NCBI GenBank assembly: GCA_031266115.1
Contig: JAISBQ010000277.1
Location: 1-8,128 of the forward strand
DNA from: Bifidobacteriaceae bacterium
Lineage (GTDB): Bacteria; Actinomycetota; Actinomycetes; Actinomycetales; WQXJ01
Direction of reading: 5' to 3'
Length of the DNA stretch: 8,128 nt
This document shows positions 1 to 8,085 of this stretch, piece by piece (position 1 is the first letter of the stretch; every line of letters starts with the position of its first letter). The notes beneath the pieces are model-generated. The model saw only the letters and a list, made by a program, of their open reading frames with translations, was not told the DNA's origin and ran no database searches. The position numbers and the translations under genes were made by a program.

Positions 1-1
1 A

Positions 2-652
2 GTGCGCCGGATGCTCCAGGCAATCCGCGTCGCCCCGCCCAACAGTGACTTGGCTGTCGCCGTTCTACGGGCAATCGAAGGAGCCCACCTTCACGCGACG
101 ACCATGACACCTGTGTGGACCACGCCAGGCAACATGGCCGAACGCGGACAGCTGACCGCTTCAACGGGCCACCTCGTCGCCGCTGCCCGCGAATCCGTGA
201 TCTGCTCGACGTTCAACTTCCAGCGCTCGTCGACTCTGTGGAAGGCGCTGAAGGAGGCTGCCGCCCGGACGGAGGTCACCGTCCGCGTCTACGTGGACCG
301 AGATGCGGCAGACAAGGAGCCCGAGTCGTGGAAGCCCACCACGACGGAGATCGCCACCGAACTGGCGGGAGCCGTGGTACTGAGCACTCGCGGCGACCAT
401 CGCGGCGACCGGCCTCGCAATCACGCCAAGTTCATCGCCATCGACCATCGGTTCTTGCTCGTCACCAGCGCCAACTTCTCCAAGAGCGCTGAGCAACTCA
501 ACATTGAGTTGGGAATCCGCATCGATGACCCAATTCTCACTCAGGGAGTGGAGTCACAGATGCGAGCCTTGGAAGCCCATCTTTACGAAAGGGTCCAGGC
601 GTGGTCCTCGGATGGTTGCTTTCATGCGCCCAGCCCGGGGCCTTTGCCGTGA
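2..652 (+). CDS. drmC: DISARM-associated phospholipase D-like protein DrmC (5' end cut by window edge)
   Basis: This is a phospholipase-D superfamily protein with one HKD motif. Counting from the GTG at base 2, H141, K143 and D148 form HxKx4D (NHAKFIAID), followed by TSANFSKSAEQ, the usual S-x-N element after the catalytic motif. An upstream CSTFNFQRSS segment (about residues 68-77) and VRVYVD (about 94-99) match the pattern I recall for DrmC, the PLD component of DISARM defence systems. DrmC is conserved in DISARM, but its biochemical role is unclear and it has been reported as dispensable in a tested system. The frame is open to the first bases of the window and the family is usually somewhat longer, so the GTG at 2 is probably internal and the true start lies upstream. 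The last 15 or so residues (after YERVQAW) look non-conserved. Partner genes drmA/drmB are expected upstream but cannot be seen. It could instead be a stand-alone PLD nuclease of the same family. Confidence 0.82.
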   Translation: MRRMLQAIRVAPPNSDLAVAVLRAIEGAHLHATTMTPVWTTPGNMAERGQLTASTGHLVAAARESVICSTFNFQRSSTLWKALKEAAARTEVTVRVYVDRDAADKEPESWKPTTTEIATELAGAVVLSTRGDHRGDRPRNHAKFIAIDHRFLLVTSANFSKSAEQLNIELGIRIDDPILTQGVESQMRALEAHLYERVQAWSSDGCFHAPSPGPLP

Positions 653-952
653 GCAGCCGTAGGCGTCGCCCCCCACGACGTGCGGCGCGGACGAGGTGAA
701 CGTCGGATTCACCCCCAGCACCGTTGTGGGACGGAAGTCGACTCCGATCGCCTTGGCCATCCCACCCGTCAGTGTCTTGGGCACTCCGGAGGCGGAAACC
801 TTGGTGACTTGCGCCGCCGTGAGTCGCTTCGTCAGTACCCGCACCGCGATGGTCGGGGTGACTCCCGACGCGGCGACGGCGACGGTGATGGTGGCCTTAT
901 CGCCCTTGCGAGCTCCACCGGCGCCCGCTACTTGCCTGACAGGACGCCGCTG
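554..952 (-). pseudogene. Remnant of a bacterial Ig-like domain of a surface protein (start-less open frame)
   Basis: On the reverse strand the frame directly after the PIN toxin's stop codon stays open from 952 to a stop at 554. Its upstream part reads ARKGDKATITVAVAASGVTP, like the opening strands of Big_3-type Ig-like repeats in actinobacterial secreted proteins. A later stretch (LTGGMAKAIGVDFRPTTVLG) resembles the closing strands of such a domain. The only start codon is a late GTG at 844, which would cut the domain in half. There is no signal peptide, and beyond about 650 the frame runs antisense through drmC and loses its resemblance to protein. I read it as a broken, truncated copy inserted between drmC and the toxin gene. 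The family call is from pattern only; an antisense artefact of GC-rich DNA is possible. Confidence 0.33.
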
Positions 953-957
953 TCAGG
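935..957 (-). terminator. Hairpin over the toxin stop codon, possible terminator
   Basis: A perfect 8-bp inverted repeat, CCTGACAG / CTGTCAGG with a 7-nt loop, includes the TGA stop codon of the PIN toxin gene (953-955) in one arm. It lies where the antitoxin-toxin transcript should end. No T-run follows on the reverse strand, so it is not a classical intrinsic terminator. It may instead protect the 3' end or assist factor-dependent termination. Confidence 0.35.
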
Positions 958-1375
958 CCGCTGCGAGAACGATGGGCTGAATCCCGAGTGCGGCGTAGGT
1001 GGGCCGTGCACGTTGGTCGCGGGTCGCCAAGGGCAGCCCACGCACGATGGCGGTCAGGGCCACGAGCCCGTCATAGACCGCCCCTCCTACTATCCCCACC
1101 TCAGCGAAACGCGCATGGATCGTGGAGGCATCGGCATCGGGCAGCGTGACCACGTCGACGAAGCGCCGGGTGATGACCTCCGCCGCATCGAGAGGCGCGA
1201 AACGGGCGTCACTGGGCAGGCGCGTCAGCACTGCGTAGGTCTCGGCACACGCGTGGGCAGGTATCCCGAGGTCGCGTCCAGCCGCCCACCGAGCGACGGC
1301 CCCGTGAGCGGGATGGGTCGCCACGAGTAGGGGGACTGCGGCGGAGGTGTCGAGGAGAAAGGTGGCCGGCGTCAT
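953..1375 (-). CDS. vapC: PIN-domain ribonuclease toxin (VapC family)
   Basis: This 140-residue protein is of typical VapC length. It carries the four acidic residues of the PIN active site: D9 in FLLDTSA, E45 in AETYAVLTRLP, D102 in AVYDGLVA and D120 in LATRDQRA. VapC toxins are Mg2+-dependent endoribonucleases that cut specific tRNAs or rRNA when their antitoxin is degraded; the target here cannot be predicted. The frame is open further upstream, but the ATG at 1375 gives the correct PIN N-terminus and overlaps the antitoxin stop codon by 4 bp (ATGA). No clear Shine-Dalgarno precedes it, so translation is probably coupled to the antitoxin. All catalytic positions are present, so it is probably functional. 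Confidence 0.9.
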   Translation of the reverse strand: MTPATFLLDTSAAVPLLVATHPAHGAVARWAAGRDLGIPAHACAETYAVLTRLPSDARFAPLDAAEVITRRFVDVVTLPDADASTIHARFAEVGIVGGAVYDGLVALTAIVRGLPLATRDQRARPTYAALGIQPIVLAAA

Positions 1376-1611
1376 CGACGGCCGGCATCGATCAAGGCGT
1401 ACAGGACCTCGTCGGTCACCACGGTGTCGGATTCGCCGACCGAATTGCCATGCTCGTCCCGGACGATCCGCGCGGTCCGGCCACCGGGTGTGATTGTGAG
1501 ACCCGCACCGTAGGGAGAGATATCGACCTTGGTGCCGGGGGTGAGTCCGAGCGCCACGCGCCAGGGTTTGGGGACCACGATCCGACCCATCGTGTCGATG
1601 ACGGCTTCCAT
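1372..1611 (-). CDS. vapB: AbrB/MazE-fold antitoxin (VapB type)
   Basis: This 79-residue protein has a SpoVT-AbrB swapped-hairpin DNA-binding domain at its N-terminus: residues 5-31 read roughly IDTMGRIVVPKPWRVALGLTPGTKVDI, the signature GR(I/V)xxPxxxRxxLGLxPG of this fold. The C-terminal half (about 45-79) would bind and neutralise the PIN toxin encoded next to it. Such antitoxins also repress their own operon. The ATG at 1611 puts the fold right at the N-terminus. There is no Shine-Dalgarno, but a TATGGT -10-like hexamer sits 6 nt upstream, which suggests a leaderless mRNA. The stop codon overlaps the toxin start (ATGA). The frame is open further upstream, but those residues look like non-coding sequence. 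Confidence 0.87.
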   Translation of the reverse strand: MEAVIDTMGRIVVPKPWRVALGLTPGTKVDISPYGAGLTITPGGRTARIVRDEHGNSVGESDTVVTDEVLYALIDAGRR

Positions 1612-1617
1612 GGCAAG

Positions 1618-1623
1618 ACCATA
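1618..1623 (-). promoter_or_regulatory. Candidate -10 element of the vapBC operon (leaderless)
   Basis: On the reverse strand TATGGT (matching TANNNT) ends 6 nt before the antitoxin ATG, so transcription would start at or next to the A of ATG. Leaderless transcripts of this kind are common in Actinobacteria, and the absence of a Shine-Dalgarno fits. No convincing -35 box is visible. Confidence 0.42.
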
Positions 1624-1661
1624 CCAGCGCGCTGCCAGTCGACGGAGTGAGACCACGACCA

Positions 1662-1701
1662 CGAACTCGCCCGAACGAACCGGCCGCCGGCCGTGAGTTC
1701 G
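1662..1701. promoter_or_regulatory. Inverted repeat upstream of vapBC, possible operator
   Basis: CGAACTC (1662-1668) is repeated in inverted orientation as GAGTTCG (1695-1701), 26 bp apart, around a GC-rich centre containing CGGCCG. It lies about 50-90 bp upstream of the antitoxin start, in the divergent gap between the toxin-antitoxin pair and the helicase operon. AbrB-fold antitoxins bind palindromic operators, so this is a plausible autoregulatory site, but a 7-bp match in GC-rich DNA can arise by chance. Confidence 0.25.
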
Positions 1702-1814
1702 CGCGCACACGTCACGACAGCGGCCCCCATCGATGGCACAGCGCAAGGTGAATCACCGCAGCGACCGCAACACGTGGATCCCACGCAAGACATCTCCGAC
1801 CCCGCACCGGCGGC

Positions 1815-1820
1815 TACCAT
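1815..1820 (+). promoter_or_regulatory. Weak candidate -10 for the helicase operon
   Basis: TACCAT fits the actinobacterial TANNNT pattern and would give a leader of about 55 nt before the GTG at 1883. No recognisable -35 lies 16-19 bp upstream, so support is thin. The rest of the 1612-1882 gap holds a 10-bp palindrome, CCATCGATGG (1727-1736), and no gene I can support. Confidence 0.22.
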
Positions 1821-1827
1821 GCACTGT

Positions 1828-1847
1828 GGTGCCGCCAGGTGCCGCCA
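1828..1847 (+). repeat. Tandem 10-bp direct repeat in the helicase leader
   Basis: GGTGCCGCCA occurs twice with no gap (1828-1837 and 1838-1847), between the candidate promoter and the ribosome binding site of the helicase gene. It could be a regulator site or a simple slippage duplication. Confidence 0.5.
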
Positions 1848-1882
1848 CCCTGCCAGCATCTCCCGCGAAAGGTCCCGTCGCC

Positions 1883-5108
<3,226 letters not shown>

Positions 5109-5116
<8 letters not shown>

Positions 5117-5945
5117 CAACGGCTGGGAATGGTATGCGCCGTCGCGGCCTATCGCCGTGGAGGGGGGTATCAAGGCCCGTTCGAAACGCGGCGCGATCGG
5201 TGAAACCTGGTGGTCGCAGCGGTTCATTGAGGTGCTCGAGTCCTTCCACCTCGGCACCCGGCTCACCCGGGGCAAGAACTATGCCCGGCGCGGCCAGGTG
5301 ATCGATCTGTTTGTCGAGCCGGGAGCGGCCACGGCCCAAGTCCAGGGTTCGCGCTCACGCCCCTATCGCGTGCGGATCGGACTTCAACCCTTCGGCAAGG
5401 CCGATTGGGCGAAGGTCACCGAGGCACTGGCCGCCGACGCCTGGTACGCCGCGAAACTGCTCGCCGGCGAGATGCCCACGGGCATCATCGACCTGTTCGC
5501 AGATCTCGGGCTGTCCCTGTTTCCCGCCCAGGCGGCCGACCTCCCGATGGACTGCTCCTGCCCCGATTGGTCGGTGCCCTGCAAACACATCGCAGCAACG
5601 TTCTACCTGCTCGCGGAGCGTTTCGACGAGGATCCGTTCGAGATCCTCGCCTGGCGCGGCCGCGACCGAGAAGAGCTCCTCAACGCCATCTCCGCCACCC
5701 GCAGCGGCGGGGCCGTCGGCGACCGCCGGGAGGCCGCACCGGCGCTGACCCCGCTGACAGACTGCCTCGACACCTACTGGACGATGCCGCCCCTCCCGCC
5801 CCGCGAGGGCGCCCCCATTGTGCCAGTGGACGCCCTGCTGACCGAAGCCCCGGCCGTCCCGCTCACTGTGCGCGGCATCGGCCTGGCCGCCGCGTTCCTC
5901 CCGGCCTACCGCGCCGCGGACCCCCACCGCGGCGATGAGCCATAG
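5109..5945 (+). CDS. SWIM zinc finger protein (Rv2102-like helicase partner)
   Basis: This 278-residue protein has a SWIM zinc finger: C149-x-C151-x6-C158-x-H160 in the sequence MDCSCPDWSVPCKH, followed by the usual helix (IAATFYLLAERFDEDPFEIL). SWIM domains bind zinc and are linked to DNA or protein binding, often beside SNF2 ATPases. The N-terminal region (about 1-140) contains GETWWSQRFIEVLESF and RGKNYARRGQVIDL, which I recall from Rv2102 and its relatives. The C-terminal 100 residues are Pro/Ala-rich and probably flexible. The ATG at 5109 follows an excellent AAGGAGG and overlaps the helicase stop by 8 bp, so the two proteins are likely made together in similar amounts and act as a complex. 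The biological role is unknown. Confidence 0.92.
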
Positions 5946-5962
5946 CGGTCTGTGAACCGGCT
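5944..5962. terminator. Weak bulged hairpin between convergent genes
   Basis: The SWIM gene and the lipoprotein gene end face to face only 23 bp apart. AGCGGT pairs with ACC(G)GCT around a 6-nt loop, leaving one bulged G. The stem is short and no T-run follows on either strand, so it is at best a weak bidirectional terminator. Confidence 0.22.
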
Positions 5963-5968
5963 GACACA

Positions 5969-6886
5969 TCAGTCACCCGTGTTCGCATCCCAGAACTCCA
6001 TGCTGCGCTGCCACACAGTGTCGTATAGCTCAGTGTAGTGCTCATCGAGTGGGTCGCCTATGTCTTCAATCCAGATGACTGGATCACGAACGTATCCTTG
6101 GCCCCCAGTGAAGTCGGGGTCGAGGGTGAGTCGAGCCATGTCTTCGTCGAAATTGGGGCACGTCTCAAGCAAGGCGCGAAGCTGTTCTACACTGGTGGAG
6201 TAGGGAATAACAGCCTTGGGGGAGGTCTCCCAGTTATCCGCTATCGCCGTGAGTTCTTGGAGATTCGGCATTCCGTTATCGCGTGCACAGGAGATCCAGG
6301 CGTTCGTTGGTTCAACAATGGCCTGCTTTTCCAGTAGTTCTTCAGGCGGATCAACCTGTGATCCCGGGTCGGCGTACCCAGACTCTCTGTGACACGATTC
6401 CAGTGTTTCAGTATAATCGATTCCGTCGATCGTCAGCAAATAGGTCTTGCTGTCGACGTGTTCCTGAAAAGTGGCTTCCTCGGCGGGGCCGAACCGACCC
6501 TCCTCCCCACCGGATTTCCCCGCCCACAAGATGGAGGTCTGTCCCGGAATGACCATCAGGATGTCACGTCCCTCGCGGTCCATCCTGACTTCGGCCTCGT
6601 CATCTCCTGGCTCGGCCCATGCCTGCCGGTCGTCGAACGCCGCAGGAAGCCCAGCTGCTGTCAGGCAGGCATAGAATTCTTCGGCACTCATGCGTTGGGA
6701 CGATTTAACATCCACGAGGCCATCGTCACTCTTCTGACCCGTCCCAGTCGCGTCGCCAGCGGCAGTGGTCTGCGGGACTCCGGGCGTCTTGAGGGTGGCA
6801 ATCTCGCTGTCACTATTCGCGCATCCACCGATAGTCAACAGCCCGAACACCACGGCGGCCGTGACGCTGCGCCGGAAACGGCACAT
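5969..6886 (-). CDS. Secreted lipoprotein of unknown function
   Basis: This 305-residue protein starts with a lipoprotein signal peptide: basic N-terminus (MCRFRRS), hydrophobic stretch (VTAAVVFGLL) and a lipobox ending in C22 (TIGGC, with I at -3 and G at -1). It should be lipid-anchored on the outer face of the cytoplasmic membrane. A Gly/Thr/Ser-rich linker follows to about residue 60. The mature part is acidic, with four cysteines (C74, C165, C200, C243) that could form two disulfides; segments such as FYACLTAAGLP and ISCARDNGMP resemble small repeated units in other actinobacterial lipoproteins. I do not recognise a named family. The ATG at 6886 shares its A with the stop codon of the GroES-like gene (TGATG), so translation is probably coupled. 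Base composition is visibly lower in GC (about 55% in a counted 60-base stretch) than in the neighbouring genes. Confidence 0.85.
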   Translation of the reverse strand: MCRFRRSVTAAVVFGLLTIGGCANSDSEIATLKTPGVPQTTAAGDATGTGQKSDDGLVDVKSSQRMSAEEFYACLTAAGLPAAFDDRQAWAEPGDDEAEVRMDREGRDILMVIPGQTSILWAGKSGGEEGRFGPAEEATFQEHVDSKTYLLTIDGIDYTETLESCHRESGYADPGSQVDPPEELLEKQAIVEPTNAWISCARDNGMPNLQELTAIADNWETSPKAVIPYSTSVEQLRALLETCPNFDEDMARLTLDPDFTGGQGYVRDPVIWIEDIGDPLDEHYTELYDTVWQRSMEFWDANTGD

Positions 6887-7305
6887 CACAGGTACAACCC
6901 ATCCGCGCCCGTGCCATCCTCGTGTTCCGCCACCCCGTGGATGTCGCGTTCGCGCAACAACATGTAGGTCTGGCCCTGCAGCTCTACCTCCGCTCGGTCC
7001 GCGGGATCGAACAGGACTCTCTCGCCGAGCTTGACATGCCGCACGTTGGTGCCCAGCGCCACGACAAATGCCCACGCCAGGCGCCTGCCCACGCTCGCCG
7101 TGGCTGGGATAAGGATCCCTCCTGCCGATCGACGCTCTGCTGACTCGGCATCCAGGAGCACCAGCATCCGGTCCGAGAGCATCCGAATGGGTAGCGGCCC
7201 ATCGGGGAGCGTCGGAGCCTGGCGTTCTGGCTCGGCGCCACCCTCCACCGGCGAGGGGACGGGTTCGACGGCTGGGGAAGGGCCGTCATCGTGCACTGAG
7301 GTCAC
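6886..7305 (-). CDS. Divergent GroES-like co-chaperonin
   Basis: Residues 38-125 of this 139-residue protein follow the Cpn10/GroES pattern: LPIRMLSDRMLVLLD, the mobile loop with GGILIP (62-67, the GroEL-contacting tripeptide position), FVVALG, LGERVLFDP, and the closing GQTYMLLRERDIHGV. It differs from housekeeping GroES (about 100 residues) in three ways: a Pro/Glu-rich extension of about 37 residues at the N-terminus, a C-terminal tail of about 14 residues, and a short connection between VVALG and LGERV, where GroES has the longer roof hairpin. No groEL is in the window. The start is GTG, with AAGGCGG 7 nt upstream, and overlaps the DUF3618 stop by 4 bp (GTGA). It may cap a chaperonin as a specialised variant or have been reused for another role; the operon suggests a link to the membrane or secreted proteins. 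Confidence 0.85.
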   Translation of the reverse strand: MTSVHDDGPSPAVEPVPSPVEGGAEPERQAPTLPDGPLPIRMLSDRMLVLLDAESAERRSAGGILIPATASVGRRLAWAFVVALGTNVRHVKLGERVLFDPADRAEVELQGQTYMLLRERDIHGVAEHEDGTGADGLYL

Positions 7306-7562
7306 CGTTTGACCGCCTTGAGGACGATGAATCCGACCACCAGGACGGCGGCGCCCGCCAGGGCCGCGAGGATTGGGGTGGCAAGGCGACCGGCATCGTC
7401 GTGGGTGACGGCATGGACCTCACGGCGAATGGCGTTCCTCGCGCGGCCCGCGAGGGATGCTGGGTTCAACTCATCCTTGAGGCTGGCGACGTTCGCAGCG
7501 AGCTCGGCCTGGCGCTGCGCTATCCGCGCCGCGATGGCGGCCGGCGAGGATTGATTCTCCAT
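7302..7562 (-). CDS. DUF3618 family single-pass membrane protein
   Basis: This 86-residue protein has the DUF3618 layout. The amphipathic N-terminal part (SPAAIAARIAQRQAELAANV, then ASLKDELNP) corresponds to the family's helical region, which ends in an (L)xP motif. A transmembrane helix follows at about 62-82 (ATPILAALAGAAVLVVGFIV) with a basic end (LKAVKR). DUF3618 proteins are widespread in Actinobacteria and their function is not known; a membrane-anchoring or scaffold role is inferred. The ATG at 7562 matches the family N-terminus. The frame is open far upstream but there it runs antisense to the tRNA gene. It is the first gene of the reverse operon, and its stop overlaps the GroES-like start (GTGA). 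Confidence 0.88.
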   Translation of the reverse strand: MENQSSPAAIAARIAQRQAELAANVASLKDELNPASLAGRARNAIRREVHAVTHDDAGRLATPILAALAGAAVLVVGFIVLKAVKR

Positions 7563-7570
7563 GACCGTCC

Positions 7571-7576
7571 ACCGTA
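7571..7576 (-). promoter_or_regulatory. Candidate -10 for the DUF3618-GroES-lipoprotein operon
   Basis: On the reverse strand TACGGT (TANNNT) ends 8 nt before the DUF3618 ATG, which would give a leaderless or nearly leaderless mRNA. No good -35 is seen. The whole divergent gap to the tRNA gene is only 77 bp, so the promoter must be in this region. Confidence 0.33.
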
Positions 7577-7623
7577 CCGTGCCGCGGCGCCCCACCAGTG
7601 AGGCACCGGGCCCCTCGCTCACG

Positions 7624-7629
7624 TAGGCT
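7624..7629 (+). promoter_or_regulatory. Candidate -10 of the tRNA-Leu gene
   Basis: TAGGCT (TANNNT) lies 10 nt before the first base of the tRNA, the right distance for a transcript starting a few bases upstream of it. A partial -35 match, GTGAGG (7598-7603), is about 20 bp upstream, longer than usual. Confidence 0.35.
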
Positions 7630-7639
7630 GAGACGCCGA

Positions 7640-7721
7640 GCGCGAGTGGCGGAATTGGCAGACGCGCAGGATTTAGGTTCCTGTGCCCTCGGGCGTACGG
7701 GTTCAAGTCCCGTCTCGCGCA
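7640..7721 (+). tRNA. tRNA-Leu (anticodon UAG)
   Basis: The cloverleaf can be folded by hand. The acceptor stem is GCGCGAG (7640-7646) with CTCGCGC (7714-7720) and discriminator A7721. The anticodon stem is CAGGA/TCCTG with loop TTTAGGT, anticodon TAG at 7674-7676. There is a long class II variable arm (GCCC TC GGGC), and the T-arm is ACGGG-TTCAAGT-CCCGT. A73 and the long variable arm fit leucine, reading CUN codons. The 3' CCA is not encoded (CCC follows A73), so it must be added by tRNA nucleotidyltransferase. Transcription is divergent from the DUF3618 operon. Confidence 0.96.
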
Positions 7722-7737
7722 CCCAAGGAAGGAGTGA

Positions 7738-7828
7738 GGGAGACGACGCCTGCTTCGTCTCGTGAGCGAGTGACGAGTGTTGAGGCGCGCAGCGCCGAGC
7801 ACCCAATGTTCCCGGGTGACGACGCCTG
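7738..7828 (+). repeat. Imperfect 15-bp direct repeat pair
   Basis: GGGAGACGACGCCTG (7738-7752) recurs as GGGTGACGACGCCTG (7814-7828), 14 of 15 bases identical, 76 bp apart. The first copy overlaps one arm of the hairpin at 7740-7761. Confidence 0.55.
7740..7761 (+). terminator. Hairpin downstream of tRNA-Leu, possible terminator
   Basis: A perfect 7-bp stem, GAGACGA / TCGTCTC with an 8-nt loop, begins 18 nt after the tRNA ends. It is in the right place to end the tRNA transcript or guide 3' processing, but no T-run follows. Confidence 0.35.
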
Positions 7829-7843
7829 TGCTCACGACCTTGA

Positions 7844-8083
7844 ATGTCACTATCTCAAACCCATCCGATGCGGCCAGTGATGAACGTGAGCTGTCTTCCC
7901 TGGTCATTCCAGAAGAACGGACGACGTGCCGAACTGTTCGGCGAGTACCTTGGAGTCGTTGAGGTCCCCGGCAGCTACATCATCGCCCGCCGGGCTATCG
8001 ACCCAGTGAGGGTGTATTCCTTAAACGGTGGGTGGGGGTTGGCCGGTTCGCTCAGTCCGGCGTGGCTGGGCGGGAAGGAGTAG
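7844..8083 (+). CDS. Small hypothetical ORF (doubtful)
   Basis: This is an open frame of 79 codons with possible later starts at 7868 (MRPVMNV) and 7880 (MNVSC). No Shine-Dalgarno precedes any of them. The middle part (ELFGEYLGVVEVPGSYIIARRAIDP) looks protein-like, but I recognise no family, and third-position GC is less marked than in the confident genes. It ends 2 nt before the next gene's ATG, and that gene's ribosome binding site falls in its last codons, which would suit an operon. It could equally be an untranslated leader or the tail of a decayed gene. Confidence 0.3.
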   Translation: MSLSQTHPMRPVMNVSCLPWSFQKNGRRAELFGEYLGVVEVPGSYIIARRAIDPVRVYSLNGGWGLAGSLSPAWLGGKE

Positions 8084-8085
8084 CG

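Larger units (their letters stand above)
7722..7843. other. Non-coding, repeat-rich stretch downstream of tRNA-Leu
   Basis: No convincing gene is seen here. The stretch holds several short inverted repeats (7740-7761; 7784-7796, GGCGC-GCA-GCGCC) and an imperfect 15-bp direct repeat. Short ORFs on both strands cross it or run through the tRNA and lack family resemblance. It could be an extragenic repeat element or a scar of integration at the tRNA 3' end; neither is proven. Confidence 0.4.

Noticed and set aside
664..680. Hairpin CGTCG-N7-CGACG after drmC as a terminator
   Set aside because: The stem is only 5 bp, the loop is C-rich and no T-run follows; too weak to call.
696..980. Forward 94-codon frame between drmC and the toxin gene
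   Set aside because: It lacks a ribosome binding site and family features, and the opposite strand reads more like protein (Ig-like strands).
1376..1708. Longer form of the PIN toxin starting upstream in the same frame
   Set aside because: That part is out-of-frame antitoxin sequence. The ATG at 1375 gives the normal PIN N-terminus and the ATGA overlap.
1733..1882. Extended N-terminus of the helicase from the ATG at 1733
   Set aside because: The 50 extra residues are Arg/Pro/His-rich and unlike the family. The GTG at 1883 has AAAGG upstream and begins exactly at the family-like VVHALWS sequence.
7563..7907. Reverse ORF extending DUF3618 upstream across the tRNA
   Set aside because: It passes antisense through tRNA-Leu (producing the familiar GLEPVRP-type artefact). 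The family N-terminus begins at 7562.
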